A stretch of 64,000 nucleotides of DNA from Caldalkalibacillus uzonensis (GTDB taxonomy: Bacteria; Bacillota; Bacilli; Caldalkalibacillales; Caldalkalibacillaceae): the NCBI RefSeq assembly GCF_030814135.1, contig NZ_JAUSUQ010000013.1:1-64000 (forward strand). The letters run 5' to 3'. Below are positions 33,808 to 42,537 of the stretch, piece after piece. The notes under the pieces are model-generated. The model made no database searches and was not told where the DNA came from. It worked only from the letters and a program-made list of their open reading frames with translations. A program made the position numbers and the translations under genes. The stretch's first letter is position 1. Each line of letters begins with the position of its first letter.

Positions 33808-33866
33808 AAAAACCGTACCTTCAAGAGGGACCTTAAACTTGGAAGTCCTCCCTGACAGGTACGACT
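33808..33866 (-). ncRNA. Structured element: nested stem with T run upstream of csp
   Basis: On the minus strand GTACCT and AGGTAC (plus 33857-33862 and 33815-33820) enclose an inner GAGGAC/GTCCCTC-type stem, and the outer stem is followed by GGTTTTTTT. It has the shape of an intrinsic terminator with an elaborate stem. It could end the DMT operon, attenuate csp, or finish a small RNA. Confidence 0.45.
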
Positions 33867-33909
33867 TACAAATTTACAATCCATCTTTCACCGAACATAT
33901 GGAATTGGA

Positions 33910-33946
33910 CAAATATCGAGGAATGAACCGGTATCCTCAATATTTG
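33910..33946 (-). repeat. Thirteen-base inverted repeat upstream of csp
   Basis: CAAATATcGAGGA (33910-33922) and TCCTCaATATTTG (33934-33946) pair across eleven bases with a single mismatch. It lies between the DMT permease stop and the structured element above. Confidence 0.6.
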
Positions 33947-33976
33947 ATTCCATCTTAGCATTCCCCAATTTATTTG

Positions 33977-34888
33977 TCAAATACTTGAGAGGCGTTTTTT
34001 CTTTCTTTGAATAGCCTGCAAGTTTTTTAACTCACCCAAGACAATGGCCGCAAGAATCATGACGACCCCCACCCATTGCACTGGAGATACTGCCTCAGAT
34101 AAGACGATCCAGGCCATGAAAACCGCAACAGGCAACTCCACCGAACCGATGATGGCAGCCAATCCGCTGCCAATGTATGGCACACCGATTGTAAAGCAAA
34201 TGGTGGGCAAAATGGCTCCAAAAAAGGCCATGATCAGTGCAATATACCATAATCCTTCCCACAGCACGCCTGATGTAAAAAAAGTGGGAGGAAAGATAAG
34301 AAAGATAGCCAGACTAGAGCCGGTAATCATCAGCGGGCTGCGCAGCCAGGGACTGATATTGGTGGCTACTTTACCACTGACGTAAATAAAAGCAGCATAA
34401 GTGAAGGCCGAACACAAGCCCATTGACAAACCAAACCAGGTGAAAACGGATAAATCACCGCTGATCACATTGGCGGCCAACATGGTGCCAAGCAACACCA
34501 GCACCAGGCTGTAATAGGTTTCCTTTGTTGGTTTCCTGCGGTCAAACAGCCATTCATATAGAACGCCGATCCATGTAAATTGGAATAATAGAATAATGGC
34601 AATAGAGGCGGGCAATGTCTGCATTGAAGTATAGTAAAATACGCCTGTTAAGCCTGTAAAGGTGCCCACTCCCATTAAAAGCATCATATTTTTCCAGGAC
34701 AGCCCTCGCCAGGAACGAACTTTAAATAAAGCGATAATCCACAGGATAACAGCACCGGCAAACATCTGACTTCCAGTAATTTCACCAACGTGAAATCCTT
34801 TTTCATACCCAATTTTTACAAATGTGGCCAGTACCCCGTAGCCCGCCGCCCCGATAAAAACGATCAAACTGGCAGTTAAGCGTGACAT
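33977..34888 (-). CDS. DMT-family (EamA) transporter
   Basis: A 303-residue protein with ten hydrophobic helices in two EamA repeats (about 1-140 and 150-290). The repeat signatures A-S-I-A-I-I-L-L-F-Q-F-T-W-I and the C-terminal G-S-V-E-L-P-V-A-V-F-M-A-W-I-V-L-S-E are typical. Its start codon shares one base with the stop of the ABC ATPase gene, so both are translated from one message that begins at a Fur box. The substrate is unknown; export of a metabolite or metal chelate would fit the context. Confidence 0.8.
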   Translation of the reverse strand: MSRLTASLIVFIGAAGYGVLATFVKIGYEKGFHVGEITGSQMFAGAVILWIIALFKVRSWRGLSWKNMMLLMGVGTFTGLTGVFYYTSMQTLPASIAIILLFQFTWIGVLYEWLFDRRKPTKETYYSLVLVLLGTMLAANVISGDLSVFTWFGLSMGLCSAFTYAAFIYVSGKVATNISPWLRSPLMITGSSLAIFLIFPPTFFTSGVLWEGLWYIALIMAFFGAILPTICFTIGVPYIGSGLAAIIGSVELPVAVFMAWIVLSEAVSPVQWVGVVMILAAIVLGELKNLQAIQRKKKRLSSI

Positions 34889-35946
34889 TATTGCTCAACC
34901 AGGGCTACCAGCTCAGGAGCAATGTCGAAGGACACCATCTGGCCACTTTCAATTTCCTGTTCAATCGGTGCATACAGAATCATTGATTCGTAACCACCTT
35001 CGCCTGTTCTAACCTTGACCTGTAGCTCCTGATATTCTCCGCTATAGATCACGTTCTCCACTTCACCACAGTAGCGCCCTTCATCCACCAAACGGCAACC
35101 TTCAGGACGGATCGACAGGATGACTTGATCCAACAACGCTTTCGTTTTTTCGGGTAAACAGACCCTACCAATATGGGTATAAACATGCTTTAAATCATCG
35201 GCCAGTGTGCCGGTAATGATGTTGGTTTTCCCCAGAAATTGAGCCACAAAACAATTCTTCGGACAGCGGTACATTTCACGGGGAGCAGCGACCTGCTGAA
35301 CAACACCTTCATTCATAACCACAACACGGTCAGAAACAGCAAATGCATCTTTTTGGTCATGGGTGACAATAATCGCTGTCGTGTTGGTCTTGCGTAATAT
35401 GTTAGTGACTTCATAGCGCATTTTTTCCCGCAAGCCGGCATCCAGATTGCTAAATGGCTCATCCATCAAGATCACATTCGGCCGGGGAGCCAAAGCCCTG
35501 GCCAATGCCACACGCTGCTGTTGCCCTCCGGAGAGTTGATGGGGATAGCGATCGGCGAATTGACTAAGGCCGACCAATTCCAAAACTTCCTTAGTTCTTT
35601 CTTTCTTCTCTTTTGTTTTCCATTTTCCGAGACCGAACATAACGTTTTTCTCTATAGTCAGGTGGGGAAAGAGAGCATAATCCTGAAATACCATGCCGAT
35701 TCCGCGTTTCTCTGGTGGCAGGGAAAAATGATCGTCATGAACCACTTGCCCTCCAATCGCAATTCGTCCGGAAGAGGGCTGCTCAAATCCGGCAATCATA
35801 CGTAAAGTGGTTGTTTTTCCGCAACCACTGGGTCCTAAAAGCGTAATGATTTCCCCTTGCTCGGTCTCCAAATCAAAGCGGTCAACGGCTGGTTTCAAAG
35901 CATCTCTAAAATGTTTGGTCAATTGTTTGATTTCAATAAAAGCCAT
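34888..35946 (-). CDS. ABC ATPase of the iron(III)/putrescine-type family (FbpC-like)
   Basis: The ATG at 35946, behind GGAGTG, gives 352 residues. The motifs are intact: Walker A G-P-S-G-C-G-K-T, signature L-S-G-G-Q-Q-Q-R, Walker B V-I-L-M-D-E-P-F, H-loop V-T-H-D-Q. A TOBE-like C-terminal domain (~235-350) marks it as an importer ATPase of the FbpC/PotA type. No permease or binding protein is nearby, which is unusual. A Fur-box-like site lies 60 bases upstream and a DMT permease follows. Iron(III) import with a remotely encoded permease is the likeliest role. Confidence 0.8.
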   Translation of the reverse strand: MAFIEIKQLTKHFRDALKPAVDRFDLETEQGEIITLLGPSGCGKTTTLRMIAGFEQPSSGRIAIGGQVVHDDHFSLPPEKRGIGMVFQDYALFPHLTIEKNVMFGLGKWKTKEKKERTKEVLELVGLSQFADRYPHQLSGGQQQRVALARALAPRPNVILMDEPFSNLDAGLREKMRYEVTNILRKTNTTAIIVTHDQKDAFAVSDRVVVMNEGVVQQVAAPREMYRCPKNCFVAQFLGKTNIITGTLADDLKHVYTHIGRVCLPEKTKALLDQVILSIRPEGCRLVDEGRYCGEVENVIYSGEYQELQVKVRTGEGGYESMILYAPIEQEIESGQMVSFDIAPELVALVEQ

Positions 35947-36005
35947 ACCCATCACTCCATCATAAGGCCCATCTGATTCCTTATTTAGAATCATTCTAAA
36001 TAATT

Positions 36006-36024
36006 GATAATGATTTTCATTGTT
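36006..36024 (-). promoter_or_regulatory. Fur-box-like operator upstream of the ABC ATPase operon
   Basis: GATAATGATTTTCATTGTT matches the classical 19-base Fur consensus at about 15 positions, including the full left half. AGAATCATTCTA (35988-35999) next to it offers a second imperfect site. Confidence 0.65.
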
Positions 36025-36133
36025 TAACATCAGTATATTACAGAGCCCTCTTTTACGTCAATGACCATAGTGAAAACGGTTATCGTTATCCGTGGACAAT
36101 TTGTTAAAAGATAGGGGCGGTCAGCATCGCCTC

Positions 36134-36463
36134 TTAGGTCATCCGTGCCGATAAGACTGATTGATCCAGTTCAATATGAAGTTTCACTTTTTGGTTCATG
36201 AAGCTATCCAAAACTTCAAGTAGAGGATATTTTTCTAACAGAAACAACTTTTTCTTTTCATCATACATCAGCTTTCCCGATGTAATCAGCTGCCCTGAAT
36301 CTAACTGGTCATGTTCGTCCGTTATCATTTCAATGGTGATGGTTATTCTTTTCCCGTTCAGAAAATGCAAAATGGAATTAATATTAAAAGTGCCCACCCG
36401 GATTTTAACCGGCTGCCCTTCTTCAAATTGTAAAACTCCTTGCCAAGTTCCCTTTGTCTTCAT
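36134..36463 (-). CDS. Hypothetical protein
   Basis: The ATG at 36463, eight bases after GGGAG, gives 109 residues. The soluble protein looks beta-rich (W-Q-G-V-L-Q-F, I-T-I-T-I-E-M, K-V-K-L-H-I-E-L), with alternating charged and hydrophobic residues. It has no cysteine pair or catalytic motif. I do not recognise the family. It is divergent from the AbgT transporter, and nothing links it firmly to the neighbouring Fur-box operon. Confidence 0.6.
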   Translation of the reverse strand: MKTKGTWQGVLQFEEGQPVKIRVGTFNINSILHFLNGKRITITIEMITDEHDQLDSGQLITSGKLMYDEKKKLFLLEKYPLLEVLDSFMNQKVKLHIELDQSVLSARMT

Positions 36464-36578
36464 TCCGCACACTCCCTTCTCCTCTATTGTAGCTGAATTT
36501 TTAAACAGAGCAACATTATGATACAATAAGTTTTGTTCCCGCTTGCATCTACTAACATCAAGGAGGAGAGGGGATTAA

Positions 36579-38108
36579 ATGATACAACAACGTCGAAGCG
36601 TGGTGCAGCGGTCACTCGATGCCATTGAACAGATGGGGAATAAGCTCCCCCATCCCATCACCCTGTTTTTCATCTTTGCCTTTCTCGTTGTGATTATTTC
36701 AGCCCTGTTTTCGGCCATGGGTATCATGGTGGAAGATCCACGCAATGAAGGGGAAATCCTGACTGTGAAAAATCTGCTGAGCGCCGATGGCATTCAGTAC
36801 ATGTTTACCAGTGCGGTGGACAATTTTACTGGATTTGCTCCCTTAGGCACTGTGCTGGTCACCATGCTAGGAATTGGCATTGCTGAACGTTCAGGCCTGA
36901 TCAGCACCATGTTGCGTGGATTGGTTACCTCTGTTCCCAGACAGCTCTTGACAGCCACATTGGTCTTTGCCGGTATTATGTCCAGTATGGCCGCTGATGC
37001 AGGATATGTAGTTCTTACTCCCCTTGGCGCTGTACTGTTTGCTGCCCTGGGACGGCATCCGCTTGCTGGTTTGGCCGCCGCCTTTGCCGGGGTGTCGGCC
37101 GGGTATAGTGCCAATTTGTTACTCACCTCATTGGACCCCCTGTTGGGATCGTTAACCCAGCAAGCAGCGGCCACTTATGATCAAGCTTACGCTGAAACGA
37201 TCAATCTGGCCATGAATTATTATTTTATGATCGTGTCAGTCTTTGTCCTTACCCTGGTCGGAACGTATGTCACAGACAAGATTGTTGAGCCCCGTTTGGG
37301 GAGTTACGATGGCGGGATTCAGGCAGAAGAAGTGAATAAGCTTAAGCCCGAGGAGAAAAAAGGCTTAATCGGAGCAGGCATTGCCTTTATTGTAACCTGC
37401 GCTGTCTTGGCCTTGCTCATTGTTCCTGAATGGGGGCCATTGAGAGGTCCGGAAGGGGAAATTGTTAATTCACCCTTCTTTATGTCCCTGGTACCGGTTA
37501 TTTTGATTATGTTCCTGGTTCCTGGATTGGTTTATGGCATTATCACTAAAAATATTACAACAGACAAAGATGTGGCCGATCAAATGTCTGACACCATGGC
37601 CACCATGGGCGCCTATATTGTCTTGGCATTTGCCGCTGGCCAGTTTGTAGCTTACTTTAATGAAACGAACATGGGCATTATCCTGGCCATAAGAGGAGCC
37701 GAATTTATTGAATCGACCGGTTTCACCGGGATTCCGCTCATCCTGACTTTTATGGTTGTGGCTGGCTTTATCAATCTGTTTATTGGCAGCGCCTCAGCCA
37801 AGTGGGCCATTATGGCACCTGTCTTTGTTCCCATGATGATGCACCTTGGTTATTCACCAGAACTGACCCAGGCTGCCTACAGAATTGCCGACTCAACCAC
37901 TAACATTATTACGCCCTTGATGCCCTACTTTGCCATTGTGATCGCTTTTGCCCAAAAATACGACAAGAAAGTCGGCATTGGTACATTGATTGCCACCATG
38001 CTGCCCTACTCTATTGCCTTCAGCATTGTATGGGTGGTCATGCTGGTCATCTGGCTGCTGTTGGGCATTGATCTTGGCCCGGGATCACCGATCCACTACA
38101 CCAGGTAA
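36579..38108 (+). CDS. abgT: AbgT-family transporter
   Basis: A 509-residue integral membrane protein, with about a dozen helices, behind AAGGAGGAGAGG. The family features include L-P-H-P-I-T-L-F at the N-terminus, A-D-A-G-Y-V-V-L-T-P-L-G-A near 130, N-L-F-I-G-S-A-S-A-K-W-A near 400, and S-T-T-N-I-I-T-P-L-M-P-Y near 440. Members import p-aminobenzoyl-glutamate or export sulfonamides (MtrF, YdaH). The amidohydrolase genes abgA/B are absent, so export or dipeptide transport remains open. Single gene, closed by a palindrome. Confidence 0.88.
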   Translation: MIQQRRSVVQRSLDAIEQMGNKLPHPITLFFIFAFLVVIISALFSAMGIMVEDPRNEGEILTVKNLLSADGIQYMFTSAVDNFTGFAPLGTVLVTMLGIGIAERSGLISTMLRGLVTSVPRQLLTATLVFAGIMSSMAADAGYVVLTPLGAVLFAALGRHPLAGLAAAFAGVSAGYSANLLLTSLDPLLGSLTQQAAATYDQAYAETINLAMNYYFMIVSVFVLTLVGTYVTDKIVEPRLGSYDGGIQAEEVNKLKPEEKKGLIGAGIAFIVTCAVLALLIVPEWGPLRGPEGEIVNSPFFMSLVPVILIMFLVPGLVYGIITKNITTDKDVADQMSDTMATMGAYIVLAFAAGQFVAYFNETNMGIILAIRGAEFIESTGFTGIPLILTFMVVAGFINLFIGSASAKWAIMAPVFVPMMMHLGYSPELTQAAYRIADSTTNIITPLMPYFAIVIAFAQKYDKKVGIGTLIATMLPYSIAFSIVWVVMLVIWLLLGIDLGPGSPIHYTR

Positions 38109-38154
38109 GAAATTGCACCAAACCTGGATTTTGGCATCAGAACAGAAACGCAGT

Positions 38155-38180
38155 AGAGAGCAGCCCAAGGGCTGCTCTCT
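38155..38180. terminator. Palindrome between abgT and the thi operon tail
   Basis: Twelve-base arms AGAGAGCAGCCC (38155-38166) and GGGCTGCTCTCT (38169-38180), two-base loop. It lies between convergent genes and lacks a T run. Confidence 0.6.
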
Positions 38181-38183
38181 TAC

Positions 38184-38456
38184 TTAAATCTTAAAAGGTG
38201 ACAAATCCAGCAACATGACCACGTAAGCATCATTCATCTCCTCATCATCCTCAATGGTGATCAGCTTATAATCTACTTCCCCTAATCTATGATCACCTTT
38301 GTACAGTATGACACGGGTGGCGTAATCTTCCAACTTAAGGTCATAGCCCAATTTTCTGAGCGTTAACAACAAGGTCTTATCCCAGGCGACCCGCCCTTGT
38401 TCAAACCTCAACTGGTTCCCGTAATTTTCTTCCAGTACATCCATCAGCGTTGTCAT
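38184..38456 (-). CDS. Small hypothetical protein at the end of the thi operon
   Basis: The ATG at 38456 follows GGGAGGG, giving 90 residues. The acidic, soluble protein has a helical first half (M-D-V-L-E-E-N-Y-G-N) and beta-like second half (R-V-I-L-Y-K-G-D-H-R-L-G-E-V-D-Y). I see no known thiamine-related motif. It starts 23 bases after thiD ends on the same strand and without an intervening terminator, so it is probably read from the TPP-controlled message. Confidence 0.6.
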   Translation of the reverse strand: MTTLMDVLEENYGNQLRFEQGRVAWDKTLLLTLRKLGYDLKLEDYATRVILYKGDHRLGEVDYKLITIEDDEEMNDAYVVMLLDLSPFKI

Positions 38457-38478
38457 GAACTGTCCCTCCCAAACAGGA

Positions 38479-39288
38479 CTATGATTCACGAGCTTGTAAT
38501 TGACGGTAAGCACCGTGATGGGTCGGCCCAATGCCTTGACCGACCTCCAAAGCATGCTCAATGGCACATGTAATAAATGCTTTGGCCACCTTAGCAGCTT
38601 CCGGCACCGATTGTCCCTTGGCCAATTCGGCGGCTATGGCAGCGGCAAAGGTGCAACCCGTTCCGTGGGTATGCTTGGTGGCTACCCGCTTGGCCGGCAA
38701 ATAGGTAAAGGACTCACCGTCATAGAGGACATCCGTTGCCTCTTCATTTTGCAGATGGCCGCCCTTTAAAATAACATACTGCACACCCAGCTCATGGATC
38801 TTCCGGGCCGCCTCCTCCATGTCTGGCAACGACCGGATCCCTTTTTCTCCAATCAGCACTTCTGCCTCAGGGATATTAGGCGTAATGACAGTGGCCAGTG
38901 GGATAAGAGCTGTGCGCAAAGCCTCGATTGCCTCCTCTTGAAGCAATGACTGGCCTCCCTTGGCCACCATCACCGGATCCACAACAATGTTATTCACTTG
39001 ATAGTCCTGTAATTTGCCTGCTACCGCTTCAATAATCTCGGCACTAAACAGCATCCCGGTTTTGACCGCATCAACTCCGATGTCACTAAGAACCGCTTCC
39101 AACTGGGCCTCCACCGCCTCAACTGTCTGGGGATAGACGCCATGCACACCTTGGGTGTTCTGGGCTGTCAGGGCTGTTATAACACTCATGCCGTAAGCAC
39201 CTAGTTCTTGAAAAGTTTTCAAATCGGCCTGGATGCCGGCTCCCCCGCCGCTATCTGATCCGGCAATGGTCAGGGCACGATAAACCAT
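38479..39288 (-). CDS. thiD: Hydroxymethylpyrimidine/phosphomethylpyrimidine kinase
   Basis: A 269-residue ribokinase-fold enzyme. The N-terminus A-L-T-I-A-G-S-D-S-G-G-G-A-G-I-Q-A-D-L-K and the ATP-site region H-T-H-G-T-G-C-T-F-A-A-A-I-A with its catalytic C-G loop are diagnostic of ThiD. It makes HMP-PP for joining to the thiazole. Some Bacillus ThiD paralogues act on pyridoxal, but the operon with thiE-S-G-O and a TPP riboswitch settles the role. Confidence 0.93.
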   Translation of the reverse strand: MVYRALTIAGSDSGGGAGIQADLKTFQELGAYGMSVITALTAQNTQGVHGVYPQTVEAVEAQLEAVLSDIGVDAVKTGMLFSAEIIEAVAGKLQDYQVNNIVVDPVMVAKGGQSLLQEEAIEALRTALIPLATVITPNIPEAEVLIGEKGIRSLPDMEEAARKIHELGVQYVILKGGHLQNEEATDVLYDGESFTYLPAKRVATKHTHGTGCTFAAAIAAELAKGQSVPEAAKVAKAFITCAIEHALEVGQGIGPTHHGAYRQLQARES

Positions 39289-39343
39289 CCTCGCTCATCC
39301 TTTCTTGTCAGATTAAAAGTAAACCTGTTCTGTTCAGAGATAT

Positions 39344-40522
39344 CTACTGGAAACGGTGTGGATCAAACATATCTATCTTGACGTTTGGCTGGCGTCCTTC
39401 CACCACATCGGCAATGACCTTGGCTGTTACGGGACTTAACAATATACCGTTGCGGTAATGGCCGCTGGCCACAATCACACTAGGCATGTGACGGAGACGG
39501 CCCAAGAGCGGATACCCATCCTGGGTGGCCGGTCGCAAACCTGCCCAGCGGTGAAAGGGGTCCTTCTCCTTTAAAAAAGGAAAGAGATGACGGCTCCATT
39601 TTACAAGACGGTCTATTCCTTTTTCTGTGGTAGACGTGTCAAAGCCGGCAATATCTTCCGATGCGCCGCACACAATCGTACCGTTGCCTTTGGCTAACAC
39701 ATATCCCTGACTGGAGAAAATAATGTGCTTGATTTTTTCTTGACCTTGCTGGTAAGCACAGATTTGCCCGCGGATTGGAACCACAGGCAGCCGCACATGC
39801 ACATCCCCTTCAAAAAAAGAGGTCCAAGCACCACTGGACAGCACACATTGATCGGTACTGAACATGCCCTTTTGCTCCGTTACCAACAGCACTCCATCCT
39901 GTTCAATGGCTTTAAACCGTACCTCACCAGCTTCCTGGACAAGATTAACACCAAGCTTTTGGCACGCCGTTTGAAGGGCTTTAACATAATCCGGCGCATA
40001 GAGATGGTGTTCATCAGGATAGTACACAGCGGCCACTGCTGCTTTGGTTAAATGGGGTTCCAGGCGGAAGAGCGCTTCGCCGCGTACGATTTCGGCCTGG
40101 ACATGCCAATCCTTTTGCCACTCCAGGCGGCTTTCCAAGGCCAATTCATCTGCTTCATGGAAAGCCAGATGCAAACTGCCCGATTCACTGTATTCAAAAT
40201 CCTGGCCGGAGACGGTTCGCACTTCTTGCTGCCAGTCAGGGTACAGCTTTAAGCTCTGCTGACAAAGAGTGAAAAAATCATCCGGGTCCTCCCCGATTTC
40301 TGAATAGGGGGCCAGCATCCCTGCTGCCGCCCCTGTCGCTTGTCCCCCGCATATTCCTTTTTCCACTACTGTCACCTTAATCCCCCGCTTGGCACATTCA
40401 AAGGCAATACTAAGTCCGATCACACCCCCGCCCACAATCATCAGCGGGGAGTGGGATGAAACGTTAGCCAGAGGAGATGATAATCGTGATCCAGTTTTTG
40501 TGGCTGTTGTCATTGTTTCCAT
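39344..40522 (-). CDS. thiO: Glycine oxidase
   Basis: The ATG at 40522 follows GTGGGG, giving 392 residues. The FAD-binding G-G-G-V-I-G-L-S-I-A-F-E lies near residue 30, later than in most ThiO proteins, because of a Ser/Thr-rich extension of about 25 residues. The core includes A-T-G-A-A-A-G-M-L-A-P and the C-terminal R-N-G-I-L-L-S-P-V-T. ThiO oxidises glycine to the imine that ThiG needs. An earlier start is possible, and the N-terminal extension is unusual. Confidence 0.9.
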   Translation of the reverse strand: METMTTATKTGSRLSSPLANVSSHSPLMIVGGGVIGLSIAFECAKRGIKVTVVEKGICGGQATGAAAGMLAPYSEIGEDPDDFFTLCQQSLKLYPDWQQEVRTVSGQDFEYSESGSLHLAFHEADELALESRLEWQKDWHVQAEIVRGEALFRLEPHLTKAAVAAVYYPDEHHLYAPDYVKALQTACQKLGVNLVQEAGEVRFKAIEQDGVLLVTEQKGMFSTDQCVLSSGAWTSFFEGDVHVRLPVVPIRGQICAYQQGQEKIKHIIFSSQGYVLAKGNGTIVCGASEDIAGFDTSTTEKGIDRLVKWSRHLFPFLKEKDPFHRWAGLRPATQDGYPLLGRLRHMPSVIVASGHYRNGILLSPVTAKVIADVVEGRQPNVKIDMFDPHRFQ

Positions 40523-40559
40523 TTGCTTCCCCACTCTCTTTGTGTGCTGATCAAGGCCC

Positions 40560-41366
40560 CTACTTCAGCATAAAGGTTTGCGGACTGCTGGCTGTGGCAT
40601 ATTTCTTTTTGGGAATTCTTCCGGCCAGGTAAGATAAACGCCCCGCTTCAATCGCTAATTTCATAGCCCGGGCCATCTTAACCGGATCTTTGGCTTTGGC
40701 AACAGGGGTATTCATCAGTACCGCAGCAGCGCCCAATTCCATGGCTTGGGCCACGTCTGCAGCAGAACCTAGACCGGCATCGACAATGATGGGCACATTG
40801 GCCTCTTCAATGATGAGACCCAAGTTATAAGGATTTAAAATACCTAATCCTGTCCCAATCGGCGCCCCTCCCGGCATCACTGCAGCTGCACCTGCTTCTT
40901 CCAGCCGCTTGCACAGCACCGGATCATCTGAAGTGTACGGTAAAACAACAAATCCTTCCTTCACCAGCTGTTCTGTTGCTTTGAGCGTCTGTACCGGATC
41001 GGGCAGGAGTGTTTTTTCGTTGACACTGATCTCCACTTTGATCCAATCTGATAGTCCCGAGGCCCGGGCCAGACGGGCAATTCTGATTGCTTCATCGGCT
41101 GTTTTGGCGCCGCTGGTATTAGGCAGATAGGTAAATGACATCCCTTCCAAATGTTGCAGAATGGCATCTTCATCAGGATACTCTAAATTTACCCGGCGAA
41201 TGGCAAAGGTCAACACCTCTGCCCCCGACGCCTTAATCGCTTCATTCTGGATGTACGGATTGGGAAAGCGGCCGGTGCCAAGGAAAAAACGGGAACGCAA
41301 AGTTTTTCCGGCAATGACCAGCGGATCATTTTTCAACATGGGCTCGATCGATACTTTGTCTGGCAT
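40560..41366 (-). CDS. thiG: Thiazole synthase
   Basis: A 268-residue TIM-barrel protein behind GGAGGAGG. Family blocks: [38 protein letters not shown]-like strand (here I-K-V-E-I-S with the Schiff-base lysine), and [12 protein letters not shown]. ThiG condenses deoxyxylulose phosphate, dehydroglycine and ThiS thiocarboxylate. The gene follows thiS by three bases. Confidence 0.94.
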   Translation of the reverse strand: MPDKVSIEPMLKNDPLVIAGKTLRSRFFLGTGRFPNPYIQNEAIKASGAEVLTFAIRRVNLEYPDEDAILQHLEGMSFTYLPNTSGAKTADEAIRIARLARASGLSDWIKVEISVNEKTLLPDPVQTLKATEQLVKEGFVVLPYTSDDPVLCKRLEEAGAAAVMPGGAPIGTGLGILNPYNLGLIIEEANVPIIVDAGLGSAADVAQAMELGAAAVLMNTPVAKAKDPVKMARAMKLAIEAGRLSYLAGRIPKKKYATASSPQTFMLK

Positions 41367-41369
41367 GGT

Positions 41370-41570
41370 CTAACCTCCTCCTACAAAATGAACCAGCTCA
41401 ACTTTGGCTCCAGGCTTCAATTTGTATTGGCCCCACTCGGAGCGATGCACAATGTGACCATCTACTTCGGCTACCACATGGCTTTTGTTTAATTGATAGT
41501 GTTCTATCAATTCCTCGAGGGACTCACATGCCACATTTGTTTCTTTACCGTTCACAATGAGCGTTTTCAC
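41370..41570 (-). CDS. thiS: Sulfur carrier protein ThiS
   Basis: The GTG at 41570, nine bases after GGAA, gives 66 residues, the usual ThiS length; an in-frame GTG at 41579 overlaps the ribosome site. The ubiquitin-like fold ends in H-F-V-G-G-G, whose terminal Gly-Gly is adenylated by ThiF and then carries the sulfur. No thiF is in this operon, but a ThiF/MoeB gene lies at the right edge of the window. Confidence 0.92.
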   Translation of the reverse strand: MKTLIVNGKETNVACESLEELIEHYQLNKSHVVAEVDGHIVHRSEWGQYKLKPGAKVELVHFVGGG

Positions 41571-41631
41571 CGTTCTCACTTCCTTTTAACTCGTGCATGG
41601 ACATGTATACTTGCACTATTAGCCTCATTGC

Positions 41632-42261
41632 TTACTTCCTGACCTGTTTAATCTTGCTGGCAAAGGCACGGGCTGCCCCTTGCACATCCTCCGCTCCGAC
41701 AATGGCACTAACAATGCAAATGCGCTCCGCCCCTGCTTCCAGTACCTGATCCACATTATGCAGCTTGATGCCCCCAATGGCCACAAAAGGAATACGGATA
41801 TGCGCCACGACTTCCCGCACATACTCCAGGCCAACCGGGTCAACGACATCCTCTTTGGTAATGGTTGGGAAGACAGGGCCAACACCTATATAATCAGCCC
41901 CTCCTTCCTCCGCCCGCTTGGCTTCCTCCAACTTGTGAGTGGAGATCCCGATGATTTTATCTGGGCCCAGGATTTTTCGCGCTTCTTCCAATGGCAAATC
42001 ATCTTGGCCCAAATGAACGCCATCTGCATCAACGGCCAAGGCAATGTCTACATGATCGTTGACAATGAAGGGTACATCGTACCGTACACATAAGTCTTTG
42101 AGATGCTTGGCCATATCCAGCAGTTCTCTTTTGGTTTTCTTTTTTTCCCGCAGCTGTACGATGTCAGCTCCACCATTAATTGCCTCTTCAATGACCTCAA
42201 GATAGTTCCGCTCCGGGTAAAATTGTTCTCCTGTAATGACATAGAGTGAAAAGTCTTTCAT
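41632..42261 (-). CDS. thiE: Thiamine-phosphate synthase
   Basis: A 209-residue TIM barrel behind AGGAGG. Motifs: V-Q-L-R-E-K, N-D-H-V-D-I-A, V-H-L-G-Q-D-D-L-P, G-I-S-T-H (phosphate), D-Y-I-G-V-G-P-V-F-P-T, and V-A-I-G-G-I. It joins HMP-PP with thiazole phosphate. First gene after the TPP riboswitch and its terminator. Confidence 0.95.
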   Translation of the reverse strand: MKDFSLYVITGEQFYPERNYLEVIEEAINGGADIVQLREKKKTKRELLDMAKHLKDLCVRYDVPFIVNDHVDIALAVDADGVHLGQDDLPLEEARKILGPDKIIGISTHKLEEAKRAEEGGADYIGVGPVFPTITKEDVVDPVGLEYVREVVAHIRIPFVAIGGIKLHNVDQVLEAGAERICIVSAIVGAEDVQGAARAFASKIKQVRK

Positions 42262-42282
42262 GGTATATACCTCCTAAAAATA

Positions 42283-42418
42283 GAAAAACCACTTTCTGCG
42301 CAAGAAAGTGGAATCAGGCTCAGTCTAACACCAGATTCGACTTCCCTACGCTGGCATGATCCAGATCAGGTCATAAGGGTCTCTCTCAGCCCAAATGGGC
42401 ACCCCTAGCCGAATTTGA
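42283..42418 (-). promoter_or_regulatory. TPP riboswitch (THI element) with terminator
   Basis: On the minus strand the aptamer runs from about 42418 to 42333: a P1 stem ATTCG/CGAAT, the invariant GGGGTGCCC, CTGAGA (in GGGCTGAGAGAGACC), ACCTGATCTGGATCATGCCAGCGTAGGGAA in parts, all THI-box landmarks. It is followed by a terminator with arms CCACTTTCT and AGAAAGTGG (plus 42289-42311) and a T run. TPP binding should stop transcription before thiE. Confidence 0.95.
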
Positions 42419-42537
42419 TACTCATATTCCCTTTTTTCCTTTAGTATAACCATAACCTTTATGAGGACTGATGTCAATCAGTCATTGACGAAACAGACCT
42501 TCTATCGTTAAATTAAGAAGGATAAGGAGGAATCGGC

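Noticed and set aside
36075-36095. Second Fur or Zur box near GGTTATCGTTATCC
   Set aside because: The halves are direct rather than inverted and match consensus poorly.
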